DNA of 46,533 nt from NCBI GenBank assembly GCA_015523725.1, contig WAJV01000087.1:1-46533 (forward strand). The letters are read 5' to 3'. This stretch comes from Candidatus Geothermarchaeota archaeon (GTDB lineage Archaea > Thermoproteota > Nitrososphaeria > Geothermarchaeales > JDFR-13). Shown in pieces: positions 1 to 9,706 of the stretch (positions are counted from its first letter, which is position 1; each line of letters opens with the position of its first letter). The position numbers and the translations under genes were made by a program. The notes below the pieces were generated by a model, which was not told the DNA's origin, did no database searches, and was given only the letters and a program-made list of their open reading frames with translations.

Positions 1-1259
1 GCTAAATAATAATCGCTAAGCCACCCCCTCCTCCTCCCATGCCCCCATTCAGCCCCCACAATAACCACATCTATATATTCAGCAGGCTTCACCTTAATCC
101 AATTCTTCCCCCTCACACCCAAGACATAAGGGGCATCCAACCTCTTAATCATAACACCCTCATGGCCCTCAGCAACACATCTATTATAGAAATCCCTGGC
201 CTCCTCAACACTGTCAGTATATATTTTATCAACTATAATCTCATCAGGAAATAATGATTCAAGAATCTCGACACGCCTTAAATATGGAAAATCTATCAAT
301 AATTTACCATCTAAGTACAGTGCATCAAACAAATATAGTTTTATGGGAATCTCCTCCCGAACTGCATCTACGTCCCTAATCCTCTTAAACCTCCTCATCA
401 AAACCTGGAAAGGCAGAGGCCTCCCATTCCTAAAAGCAATAACCTCACCCTCCACAATAAATTCCCTGGCCCCACTCCTAACCATCTTAGACACAATCTC
501 CCTAATCTCAGGAAGACTATCCGATACCTCAGTCAAGCGACGGCTAAAAACCCTAACCTCACCATCCTTATAATGAACCTGTATCCTGGCGCCATCATAC
601 TTAACCTCAACAGCGACTTTTCCACCGCCAGCCATGGTAAACGCCTCTTCAATAGACTCAGCCGGCGTCGCGAGCATGGGCCTCATTGGAACAAATATTG
701 TGGGCTTATCGATAAACTCATCTACATTATTCTCTAAGATAATCTCCACCACCCTCTTAAGAGACCCGTGTAACATATATAACCTCCTAATCGATTCATA
801 TGGAATACCAGATGCCTTCGATATTGATTTAAGGAGATTCCCCTCACTAACACCTATACGTAACTCCCCAAAGATAATCTTGAGCAACCAAATCCTCTCC
901 TCATCATCCATGGAGGCTAATAACCCATGCAAGATAGATTGCCTCAACCTATACGACCCTACGCCCCTAAGTCTTGACAACTCAACCAACTTATTATATA
1001 CATCTTTTATAGTTGGTTTAGGGGGAGGTAGCAGGGGCATCTGAACACTATCCAATACATTCTTAATCGTCTTAAAACCCACACCCAAGCCACCAACACC
1101 GGCACCCACTGGATCGCCAGATAATAGAAGAATAGCCGGAACCCAATCATCCCTAGGAAGACGGCTTAGGAAAGATGATATCAAATCAATCTTCTCATTA
1201 ATAGAATTAGTTACCTCGACCCTCTTACATAACCTGACAAACTCACTGAACAAAGTCAT
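1..1259 (-). CDS. lig: ATP-dependent DNA ligase (3' end truncated by window edge)
   Basis: Reverse-strand translation from ATG at 1259 gives MTLFSEFVRLCKRVEVTNSINEKI..., the adenylation motif VEVKYDGARIQVHYKDG, EGVMIKR and C-terminal KNWIKVKPAEYIDVVIVGAEWGHGRRRG. No stop before position 1, so it is absent from the ORF track. Confidence 0.93.
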   Translation of the reverse strand, partial: MTLFSEFVRLCKRVEVTNSINEKIDLISSFLSRLPRDDWVPAILLLSGDPVGAGVGGLGVGFKTIKNVLDSVQMPLLPPPKPTIKDVYNKLVELSRLRGVGSYRLRQSILHGLLASMDDEERIWLLKIIFGELRIGVSEGNLLKSISKASGIPYESIRRLYMLHGSLKRVVEIILENNVDEFIDKPTIFVPMRPMLATPAESIEEAFTMAGGGKVAVEVKYDGARIQVHYKDGEVRVFSRRLTEVSDSLPEIREIVSKMVRSGAREFIVEGEVIAFRNGRPLPFQVLMRRFKRIRDVDAVREEIPIKLYLFDALYLDGKLLIDFPYLRRVEILESLFPDEIIVDKIYTDSVEEARDFYNRCVAEGHEGVMIKRLDAPYVLGVRGKNWIKVKPAEYIDVVIVGAEWGHGRRRGWLSDYYL

Positions 1260-1260
1260 C

Positions 1261-2427
1261 TTAGACACGTTCAGCAGCCAACTCATCAAACAAATCTATA
1301 AACATATCCTTCTCACCATATGGTATGACCGCCGAACCCTTATCGGCATAGCCATAACCCAATCCACCAACAGTAAATGCAGCGGCCTCGACCAGAGCCG
1401 AGACCGGCTGCCTACGCCCCAAAGATATTCTCAAGGAGAGAGACTTCGAAGTCCTAACAGCAACATTAATCCAATCCCTCGGGAGATATCCATATCCAGG
1501 AATATAAGGATTCCTCTCACACAAGCCAAGTAAGTATCTCGTCCTATCATATAACCTAACTTGGTAACTCAAGTAACTAGTGAAGCTATCAAACACACGA
1601 GTACTTACATTGTAAAACCAATTATTATAATCCTCAAACCAATTTATAGAGCCCTTCTCACTAACCCCCTCAACCTCAATAAATTCAAGCATATCCCTAA
1701 ATAAACGTTTCCTAACCTCCCTATACCTATTAGAACGATCAATGATGAAACGGTTATCACCATCAATCAGCACCTGAAATAAATCCAGATAGCTGTCTTG
1801 ATAATAACCTACGGAGGAAATTAAGGTCACCTCCTTATATAATCTCCTATAATCTTTATTAAATCCACTATAAGCAATCTTAATCGAATCACCCTTCTTA
1901 ACAACGACGCCATATTTAATGGCTTCATACATAATCCTCCAATTCAATCCAGATGGATAATTCGGTGACTCACCATAACCAAGCACAGCCAACCAAGACC
2001 ATCTCCTAAACCTATCACGGTCAAATTCCCTACATAATAAGTAAGCTAATATGGATGAAGATGGAGACTCATCCTCTCCAAATCCTAAATCAACTGGATT
2101 GATATACATCAAATCCTCAGGAGGCCTTATAGACTCGGAATGATGATCAATAATTAATACATTATCCAATCTCCTCATATACTTATAGAAAGCACCACCC
2201 AAATCACTAAATACCACCAAATCATATCCCTGATCCTCAATATCCCTAAGTATATCTGGATAAACCTTATCTAAACATATGAATCCATACTCAATACCCA
2301 ACTGATCATATAAAAGTTTCAATAAAAGAGCTGAAGCTAATCCATCTCCATCATCACTAAATAGAGTCAATATGTACTTAGACTTAACAATTCTATCCAA
2401 AGCCTTAGACACACCATCCATTAACAT
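1261..2427 (-). CDS. DHH-family phosphoesterase, RecJ/GAN/Cdc45-like
   Basis: Motifs LFSDDGDGLASALLLKLL, VVFSDLGG and VLIIDHHSE. The ORF runs to 2514, but an internal start near 2427 avoids overlap with polB. Confidence 0.8.
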   Translation of the reverse strand: MLMDGVSKALDRIVKSKYILTLFSDDGDGLASALLLKLLYDQLGIEYGFICLDKVYPDILRDIEDQGYDLVVFSDLGGAFYKYMRRLDNVLIIDHHSESIRPPEDLMYINPVDLGFGEDESPSSSILAYLLCREFDRDRFRRWSWLAVLGYGESPNYPSGLNWRIMYEAIKYGVVVKKGDSIKIAYSGFNKDYRRLYKEVTLISSVGYYQDSYLDLFQVLIDGDNRFIIDRSNRYREVRKRLFRDMLEFIEVEGVSEKGSINWFEDYNNWFYNVSTRVFDSFTSYLSYQVRLYDRTRYLLGLCERNPYIPGYGYLPRDWINVAVRTSKSLSLRISLGRRQPVSALVEAAAFTVGGLGYGYADKGSAVIPYGEKDMFIDLFDELAAERV

Positions 2428-2449
2428 AGAGACATTATCCAAAACACAT

Positions 2450-4825
2450 TCACCTAAAAAACCTATCCAACCCCGTGCCAACAGCCTCTGCAATAGAAAA
2501 CAAAACCTTATCACTAACCCCTATAGGCTCCAACACCCTAGCAACAACTGGTAAAAGCTGATTCTTAATATAATATTCCTTATCAACCACCTCTGGAGTA
2601 GCATCTAAATAATGGACAGCCCTCTTATATAGAGGGCCCTCACCCTTAACGATAACATAACCAATAAACATACCCTTCCTAATCCTCCACCCCCTACTAC
2701 TCAATAACCTAGCAACAGCTATATGAGGGGCATTAGCCTTATATTCACTCAAATCCCGAGTTATCTGCTCCCAAATAACAACCTCATCAATACTGAAATC
2801 CCCAGACCTAACCCTATTAACCACATCCCTAAACTCATCCAACAACCTATTCCTAGAAGCCCCCTCTAACAATAGTTTTAAAACCCTATACTGTAGAGCC
2901 CTAGCCAACTCACACCAATCCCTCCTAACATACTCTAGGCCTACAATATCGATCTTATCATCTACAGTCAAACCTGCATACCTCTTCTTAGCCTCAGTAA
3001 ACAATACACGTCTATACAACTTATCTATCTTAGCCTCCATACCCAAAGAAGAATTAATCCAATCCAAAAACTCCCTAACCTTATCCTCATCATACCCAAT
3101 AAAAACACTATCCGTATCACCATAAACAATATTCAACCCCAATTCCCTGGCCTTCTCAATACTCTCCTTAATAATCCTCCTACCCAAAAAAGTTATTAGA
3201 GAAGCTCCCTCAAACGAATACCACCTAGCCCCAAGCCAACCCATATAACCATACATCGTATTAGCAAGAATCTTTAGTATCCTCTGCTTAGAATCCAATA
3301 TCCTATACATTGGCGATTCCCTAGATATACTCCTCATCAATCTCCTAACTTCATCCCTCTCCCTAACCAAATTCTCCACTATATCCGGCAAGATCCCCCT
3401 AACATCCCTCCTAACGCCAACACCCAATTCACTGAAAAACTCTACACCCTCACCAGCCTCCTTAACAATAGTGTCTGGAGAAACATTATACTTCATTATA
3501 ATTGATGGATACATACTCTTAAAATCAATGACAGCGATATTCTCATGCAGACCCTTCTTAGGCGTCAACACAAGCCCCCCAGGATAACTCCTGGCCCTCC
3601 TACCCAAAACCTTGGGAACCAACTCGCCACGCTTCCTACTCATCTTAATAATATAATGCTCGGCCTGCCTACCCGATGAAGCAGTCAATACATAATCAGG
3701 AGGAATACCAGTAACACTCGACAATCCAAATATCTGATCAATCAACTCCCAAAAAACAGCGTAAATAGCCCTAACCCTCCATTTAACATAATTAATCAAA
3801 TAATCACGATTCCTCTCCCAATAAAGCGGATAACCAAAGACATCGATAGACTTTTCGGGGTAATCAATACCAACATAACCAGCCAATTCCTCCAAAGTCT
3901 TCCTCTCAAAAATCGGGTTATCATCCACATACTCTTTCAAATCAATATTAATCCTTCCAAAGAATGAGAAGTGGCCATAAAGACTCTGATGAATCTCCTG
4001 ACCACCCATACCCAATCCAATACCAATCCCCAACCGCTTCCCACGAGCCAATAGATAAGGCCATATAAACGAATTACCAGCAAAAGAAACGACAACATTA
4101 GGATTTAACCTAGAAAAATCGCGGTTCAAGGCTTTAATAAGCTCTAAATCCCCTCTATCTCCCAAATATTCATAATAGTCATTACCATCATAAAGAACAA
4201 TATAGTTAATAGGGTCCCTCTTAGGATCGGGTTCACCCAACTTAGAAACAACCACCATATCAATAGCCAACACCTTAAGAGGCGGATAACCCAAGTCGGT
4301 ATCTAAAGGTTCTAGACCCTTCAAACTAAATATTTTAATACCCGAGTAAACCCCAACATCGATGGCATTAACCCTATACCAAGTACAGGGAGAAACTTGA
4401 TTATCAACCATATATTTAATAGTATCCCTAATATCATCCTCAAATAAATTCTCCTCGCCAAGCCTACGCCTCAATACATCCCTAATACGCCTCAATACTT
4501 CAGCATCACCAGATACCCTATATAAAACCACATCCTTACCAAATAATTTCCTAACTACCTCATCCACCATTACTCCAGGAAACTCTCTAACCACCTCACC
4601 GATAACCTTTTCAGAACCTTGTTTCTTCAAAACGAAGAAATAGTCATCAAAATGACTATTCAACTCAACCACATTCCCTTCACTATCGAGACCGAGTAAA
4701 CAAATATTCTCCCCACTAGAACCAGTATATAATGGGTGTGCAACATCAAATATCCATATATTTTCAACCGCCATACTAGAAGAATTATTATCTACTCGAC
4801 ATATAAAATATTTATTAGGAGCCAT
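2450..4825 (-). CDS. Family B DNA polymerase with degenerate exonuclease motifs
   Basis: Pol motifs VIDFKSMYPSIIMKYNVSPDT (A), KQRILKILANTMYGYMGW (B), YGDTDSVF (C), plus KKRYAGL and EYVRRDW. 791 aa. Confidence 0.95.
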   Translation of the reverse strand: MAPNKYFICRVDNNSSSMAVENIWIFDVAHPLYTGSSGENICLLGLDSEGNVVELNSHFDDYFFVLKKQGSEKVIGEVVREFPGVMVDEVVRKLFGKDVVLYRVSGDAEVLRRIRDVLRRRLGEENLFEDDIRDTIKYMVDNQVSPCTWYRVNAIDVGVYSGIKIFSLKGLEPLDTDLGYPPLKVLAIDMVVVSKLGEPDPKRDPINYIVLYDGNDYYEYLGDRGDLELIKALNRDFSRLNPNVVVSFAGNSFIWPYLLARGKRLGIGIGLGMGGQEIHQSLYGHFSFFGRINIDLKEYVDDNPIFERKTLEELAGYVGIDYPEKSIDVFGYPLYWERNRDYLINYVKWRVRAIYAVFWELIDQIFGLSSVTGIPPDYVLTASSGRQAEHYIIKMSRKRGELVPKVLGRRARSYPGGLVLTPKKGLHENIAVIDFKSMYPSIIMKYNVSPDTIVKEAGEGVEFFSELGVGVRRDVRGILPDIVENLVRERDEVRRLMRSISRESPMYRILDSKQRILKILANTMYGYMGWLGARWYSFEGASLITFLGRRIIKESIEKARELGLNIVYGDTDSVFIGYDEDKVREFLDWINSSLGMEAKIDKLYRRVLFTEAKKRYAGLTVDDKIDIVGLEYVRRDWCELARALQYRVLKLLLEGASRNRLLDEFRDVVNRVRSGDFSIDEVVIWEQITRDLSEYKANAPHIAVARLLSSRGWRIRKGMFIGYVIVKGEGPLYKRAVHYLDATPEVVDKEYYIKNQLLPVVARVLEPIGVSDKVLFSIAEAVGTGLDRFFR

Positions 4826-4864
4826 GCCGATTATGTTATAACATCGTTAACGATGGTGTATATA

Positions 4865-5539
4865 ATGAGTAATGGACTACTATCTGAAGAAGATAAGAAA
4901 ATAATAATGAGTGACTACTGGTCCAGACTCGAAGATAACGTAAAACTAATCTATATAAATAAGAAGGACACCTCAAACTGTCAATACTGCGACATAATTA
5001 AACAACTCTACACCGAATTAACAGGTATGAGTGAAAAATTAAGCCTAGAGGAATACTTCTATGAGGAACTAGATAATGAATTAATTGATAGATTTAAGAT
5101 AAAATCAGCACCAGTCGTAATAATTCAAGGAAAAAACAAAGGTCTAATAAAGTTTTACGGAATCCCATCCGGAATGGAGTTCCCCAGCTTCATAGAAACA
5201 ATAGTAAAAGCCTCAAAAGGAGAGACAGATCTACCAGAAGAAATAATAAATGAAGTTACAAACATAGAGAAAGACGTAAACATAAAAGTATTCGTAACAC
5301 CCACATGCCCCTACTGCCCAAAAATGGTCTCAACAAGCTATATGTTCGCCATGCTAAATGAAAAAATAGATGCAGAGGCATGGGAGTCCATAGAATTCCC
5401 AGATATAGCAAGAGACTATGGAGTACACGCCGTACCAAAGGTCGTAATAAATGATGAAGTTTCGTGGGAGGGGATGGTCCCACCAGACTACCTACTACAC
5501 AACATATACCACGCAATAGGACATGAACACGAGCACTAG
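4865..5539 (+). CDS. Protein disulfide oxidoreductase (tandem thioredoxin/glutaredoxin-like)
   Basis: Two CXXC sites (NCQYC and CPYC) in two thioredoxin-fold halves; VFVTPTCPYCPKMV; VHAVPKVVIND. Start taken at MSNGLL. Confidence 0.87.
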   Translation: MSNGLLSEEDKKIIMSDYWSRLEDNVKLIYINKKDTSNCQYCDIIKQLYTELTGMSEKLSLEEYFYEELDNELIDRFKIKSAPVVIIQGKNKGLIKFYGIPSGMEFPSFIETIVKASKGETDLPEEIINEVTNIEKDVNIKVFVTPTCPYCPKMVSTSYMFAMLNEKIDAEAWESIEFPDIARDYGVHAVPKVVINDEVSWEGMVPPDYLLHNIYHAIGHEHEH

Positions 5540-5545
5540 TTAAAT

Positions 5546-6397
5546 ATGGCTAGAAGAATAATAAGGGAATTAGCAGCCAAGATATTCAAAGGAGAATCCT
5601 ATAGAATATTGAATAGCATAGATATAATTGGAGACATAGCTATAATAAAAGCTGAAGAAATAGATGAAAAAGCCCTAAACATATTTGGGGAAGCCCTTAT
5701 AAAAGAATTAAAGTACATAAAAACAGTATTGAGGCAAATAACCCCAGTAAGTGGGGAATATAGAATAAGAAGATTCAAATATATAGCTGGTGAAGACAAG
5801 AGAGAAACAATATATAAAGAACATGGCATAAGGATAAAGGTAGATGTCGAGAAAGTATACTTCACCCCAAGACTATCAACCGAGAGAAAAAGAATAATGG
5901 AGCAAGTATCCCAGGGAGAATCAGTCTGCAACATGTTCGCCGGAGCGGGACCCTACACAATCCTAATCGCGAAATATAGAAACCCAAGGATAGTTCATAG
6001 CATAGACATAAATAAATATGCAATAGACTATCACCTCGAGAATAACTATCTAAACAAATTTGAGGACAAAATAATTCTATATAGAGGGGATGCTGCACAA
6101 ATGGTTGAGAAGTATATAGTAAATAAAGTGGATAGGGTATTAATGCCATTACCGGAAAAAGCACTTACCTACCTAGAATACGCATTAAAGGCATTGAAAG
6201 ACACAGGATATATCCACATATATTTACATGTAAAATATAGCCAAGACTGGAGAGAATCACTAGTAAAAGCGTCAGAAATAGTTAGAAATACATTAACGGA
6301 AAAATGTAAAATAATTAGTTTAACCCCTCATAAAGTAAGGGAAGTAGGGCCTAGGACAATGCAGGTATGCGTAGACACATATATTAAAAAACTTTAA
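5546..6397 (+). CDS. tRNA (guanine-N1)-methyltransferase, Trm5 family
   Basis: Class I SAM motif VCNMFAGAGPYTILIA, SIDINKYAIDYHLENNYLN, RVLMPLPEKALTYLEYAL. Confidence 0.85.
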   Translation: MARRIIRELAAKIFKGESYRILNSIDIIGDIAIIKAEEIDEKALNIFGEALIKELKYIKTVLRQITPVSGEYRIRRFKYIAGEDKRETIYKEHGIRIKVDVEKVYFTPRLSTERKRIMEQVSQGESVCNMFAGAGPYTILIAKYRNPRIVHSIDINKYAIDYHLENNYLNKFEDKIILYRGDAAQMVEKYIVNKVDRVLMPLPEKALTYLEYALKALKDTGYIHIYLHVKYSQDWRESLVKASEIVRNTLTEKCKIISLTPHKVREVGPRTMQVCVDTYIKKL

Positions 6398-6507
6398 ATC
6401 AGTTAAAAGTAACCAGTAATAACAATAAATACTATAAAATATTTATAGTTAGGCTCCTAATCAAATTTTTAATTAAGATGCTAGAAAGGTGGTGAATTAG
6501 ATAAAAA

Positions 6508-6813
6508 ATGGGTAACTGCCCTGTTTGTGGATTACCAGAGGAATTATGCATATGTGAAAAACTAGAGGCTGAAGAGACACTAATAAAAGTAAGAGTCGAA
6601 CACCGGAGATACAACAAACCCGCCACAATAATAGAAGGAATAAATCCTAAACACAATGATTTACATAAAATAGCCAAGAAACTAAAGAATTGGCTGGCCT
6701 GCGGAGGAACAGTAAAGGATGATAAGATAATACTACTAGGCGATCATAGATACGACGTACCAAAATATTTAGAGAAACTAGGCTTCAATAAAGAAAGCAT
6801 CCAAGTTTTGTGA
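6508..6813 (+). CDS. Translation initiation factor aIF1 (SUI1)
   Basis: N-terminal CPVCGLPEELCIC zinc motif and SUI1 core LACGGTVKDDKIILLGDHR. Confidence 0.92.
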   Translation: MGNCPVCGLPEELCICEKLEAEETLIKVRVEHRRYNKPATIIEGINPKHNDLHKIAKKLKNWLACGGTVKDDKIILLGDHRYDVPKYLEKLGFNKESIQVL

Positions 6814-6823
6814 GGATATTCTA

Positions 6824-7006
6824 ATGAAAAAAAGGAAAATAAGGATTAAAGTATGCCCCGTATGTGGATCAAGGAAAATAAGGCTATCAAGTTCCTTAGA
6901 TGGATGGCTGACCCCCGAGATATACATATGTGAAGAATGTGGATATAGAGGGCCAATATACTTAGAGCTACAGATAGAGGCAGATAAGAATGATAAAAGA
7001 AGCTAG
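6824..7006 (+). CDS. Small zinc-ribbon protein
   Basis: CPVCGSRKIRL...YICEECGYRG, two CXXC knuckles. Confidence 0.7.
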   Translation: MKKRKIRIKVCPVCGSRKIRLSSSLDGWLTPEIYICEECGYRGPIYLELQIEADKNDKRS

Positions 7007-7976
7007 GAGATTAGCTGGATTCCTAACAAATATATCGGCCTTAATAATAGCAATAACAATTGCAGTTGACCTCATAGTGGGAGCCAGATATGCAGTAGAT
7101 ATAACATACTCACTGAGCAACCTCACCAAAGTGCCGGAGATAAATTATATCCCAATGTACATATTTATGCAAACAATTTATATACCGATACCAATGAATA
7201 TTACATTAACCCAATTGGCAACAATATTCATATCAGTATATGCGGCACTATTCACTATCTCAATATTTACAGAACAACCCATAACAAAACTAAAGAACGT
7301 AATAACAGGATATACAGGAAACGATGCAATTGAGACAGTAAAAATAATGAGCATCACACTAGCATCAATAATAATTGTCGAAGGCATACAAGAGAGGACA
7401 GGCATACCGACAGGAGAACTACAGTCTCCCAACGAATATATAAGATACATATCCGCACTAATAGCACCATTCATAGAAGAAGTAGGATTTAGACTAACAA
7501 TAATTGGAGTAATAGCACTAATAATATATCTCCTATTCGCACAAGCTAATATAAAACCAACCGCTATAATAAAAATCCTGTGGAGACCATATAATGGAAA
7601 AAGATACTTGAATAATGGAAGTTATTTAACAGCCATATACATAACGATGGTGGCGACAGCATTCCTATTTGGATTATCTCACCTACTAGCAGGTGGCGGA
7701 TGGAAACTAGGGAAAGTATCCACAGCCACAATAGCTGGATTAGCCCTCGGATACTTATATATAAGGCATGGCTTCCACTCCGCCGTCATCGGACACTCAT
7801 TCTTCAATGTATATTTACTAAGCATGTATTATATAGAAAAGACTGGTGGAGTAATGACAGCGATAGTCGAATCAACATATTTAAGCATACTCATACTATC
7901 ATCAATATATACATTCTACATTATACTGGGAGTGGAGAAGATGTTTAAACATGGTTCCCTAAACCAAGTATATTGA
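6990..7976 (+). CDS. CPBP/Abi-family intramembrane metalloprotease
   Basis: Polytopic; motifs APFIEEVGFR, FGLSHLL and GHSFFN in order. Confidence 0.85.
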   Translation: MIKEARRLAGFLTNISALIIAITIAVDLIVGARYAVDITYSLSNLTKVPEINYIPMYIFMQTIYIPIPMNITLTQLATIFISVYAALFTISIFTEQPITKLKNVITGYTGNDAIETVKIMSITLASIIIVEGIQERTGIPTGELQSPNEYIRYISALIAPFIEEVGFRLTIIGVIALIIYLLFAQANIKPTAIIKILWRPYNGKRYLNNGSYLTAIYITMVATAFLFGLSHLLAGGGWKLGKVSTATIAGLALGYLYIRHGFHSAVIGHSFFNVYLLSMYYIEKTGGVMTAIVESTYLSILILSSIYTFYIILGVEKMFKHGSLNQVY

Positions 7977-8023
7977 ATAAATTATGCCACAATAAATAAA
8001 ATATTTTATTATATTTTGGATGG

Positions 8024-8392
8024 TTGAGAGAGATGAAGTATAGGTTATTGAACTACATCATATGCCCAAAATGTAAGGAGTTCCCATTCAAACTCACAGT
8101 CCTAAAACAGGTTAAATTAAATAGAGAAGCTGAGCTACCACCCTGCGACCTCTACTGTGGATACATGGAGGAATATATCGAGAAACTTGGCGACCCACCA
8201 TGCAAAGAATGTATTAAATATGAAGTTATAGATGGCTACCTAACCTGTAAAGGATGTGGAGAAACCTACCCAATAATAGACTCGATAACGATACTCCAAC
8301 TCAAATACCTAAAACCAAAGAAAGCGATTAAGGAATTCATAGAAAAATATAGAGACTCAATGCCAGAAGACGTATACAAAAGGTGGATCTAA
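8024..8392 (+). CDS. Trm112-like zinc-ribbon protein
   Basis: MKYRLLNYIICPKCKEFPFKL...YLTCKGCGETYPIIDSI. Confidence 0.75.
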   Translation: MREMKYRLLNYIICPKCKEFPFKLTVLKQVKLNREAELPPCDLYCGYMEEYIEKLGDPPCKECIKYEVIDGYLTCKGCGETYPIIDSITILQLKYLKPKKAIKEFIEKYRDSMPEDVYKRWI

Positions 8393-9025
8393 TTGATATT
8401 GATAGATGATAGGGAGCCTCAAACAATTAGGCATATATTAATGAAAGAGGGTATAGCCATTAAACCAATAAGGCTAACAGTAGGGGACTATATATTAGGT
8501 GAAGTCGGGATAGAGAGGAAAAGCGTCTCAGACCTATATAGATCAATTATAGATAGAAGACTATTTGACCAAGCGAAGAGACTAAAGGAAGCATATGAAA
8601 AACCAGTATTCCTAATTGAAGGAGACCTAGATAACCTATTGTATACAATCACTAACCCCCATGCAATATTGGGGGCTCTCACCTCGATAGCGATAGACTA
8701 TTCCATACCACTACTATATTCAAGAAATGAAGAAGATACTGCAAGAATAATAATTTATATTTGGAGGAAAGTATATAGAAGCCATAAGCCAGCCCAGCCA
8801 AGATATAAACCGAAGCTGATGACCGATAAAGAAAGAATCGAATTCATCGTCCAGAGTTTGCCAAATATAGGCCCTAGACTCGCTAAGAACATATTAATAC
8901 ATTATAGGACATTAAAAGCACTATTCACTACAACCCCGAGTGAACTAAAAAGCGTCGAGGGAGTTGGTGAAAAGAGAGCTGAAGAAATATATAGATTAAT
9001 CAACCTAGATTACACAAAACTCTAG
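8393..9025 (+). CDS. xpf: XPF/ERCC4-type structure-specific nuclease
   Basis: TTG start; LIDDREP, GDYILG, GIERKSVSDLYRSI (ERKxxxD) and C-terminal HhH (LPNIGPRLAKNIL, VEGVGEKRAEEI). No helicase domain. Confidence 0.93.
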   Translation: MILIDDREPQTIRHILMKEGIAIKPIRLTVGDYILGEVGIERKSVSDLYRSIIDRRLFDQAKRLKEAYEKPVFLIEGDLDNLLYTITNPHAILGALTSIAIDYSIPLLYSRNEEDTARIIIYIWRKVYRSHKPAQPRYKPKLMTDKERIEFIVQSLPNIGPRLAKNILIHYRTLKALFTTTPSELKSVEGVGEKRAEEIYRLINLDYTKL

Positions 9026-9032
9026 ATAGATG

Positions 9033-9701
9033 TTAAAAAAGCATTAGGATATATTTGTCAATAAACTCACTAAACTCCTCTAGAGTCATCTTAGAGAACA
9101 TAGTGACAATTAGATTCCTCGTCAAACCAACTATATATCCTGTCTCCCTATGAGTAAACACAACATACCATATCAAACCATGGTCAAGATACATTTTATA
9201 TAAAGAAGAATCGGCTAAGGCATCCCCATAAAGAGCGAGTTTATTAACATTAGGTATATCTACATTATCAAAATAAATAACCTTAGTACTCTCCGGACTA
9301 GACTCATGAATAGACTTCAATATCTCATGGCTAATCCTCGCCTCAACTACACCGCCTACATGGCCAAACAAAACCTCAGAGATTAAATTAGCTATCCTAT
9401 TAGCCCTATTCTTCTTCTCAAACACCGTCAATATAATTTCTCCATCCCTATCCCTAAAAGAAACCAAGGCCTCCCGCCTAATAGGAAGTACCCTAGTCTC
9501 GCCCCCCACATTAAGAACCTTAGGCTCATCAAAAACGAAATATGTCTTCAACAATAAACCAATTACCTTAACACTATCGAAATATCGCTTAAGCTGAACG
9601 CCTTGAAACTCCTCGACAACATTATAATTAGATAGTTTATCAGCGATAACATCAATAGGATTATAGTTCTTTAACCTAAAGATCTTAGCCGATAACGCCA
9701 A
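9033..9701 (-). CDS. Conserved hypothetical protein
   Basis: 222-aa ORF with strand-typical codon usage; no family recognised. Confidence 0.6.
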   Translation of the reverse strand: MALSAKIFRLKNYNPIDVIADKLSNYNVVEEFQGVQLKRYFDSVKVIGLLLKTYFVFDEPKVLNVGGETRVLPIRREALVSFRDRDGEIILTVFEKKNRANRIANLISEVLFGHVGGVVEARISHEILKSIHESSPESTKVIYFDNVDIPNVNKLALYGDALADSSLYKMYLDHGLIWYVVFTHRETGYIVGLTRNLIVTMFSKMTLEEFSEFIDKYILMLF

Positions 9702-9706
9702 TAAAT

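Noticed and set aside
39-1044. Three plus-strand ORFs (39-254, 343-573, 634-1044)
   Set aside because: All lie antisense to the clear DNA ligase reading frame; low-complexity Leu/Ser/Pro composition typical of shadow ORFs.
5256-5516. Minus-strand 86-aa ORF
   Set aside because: Antisense to the protein disulfide oxidoreductase; Leu/Arg-rich shadow translation.
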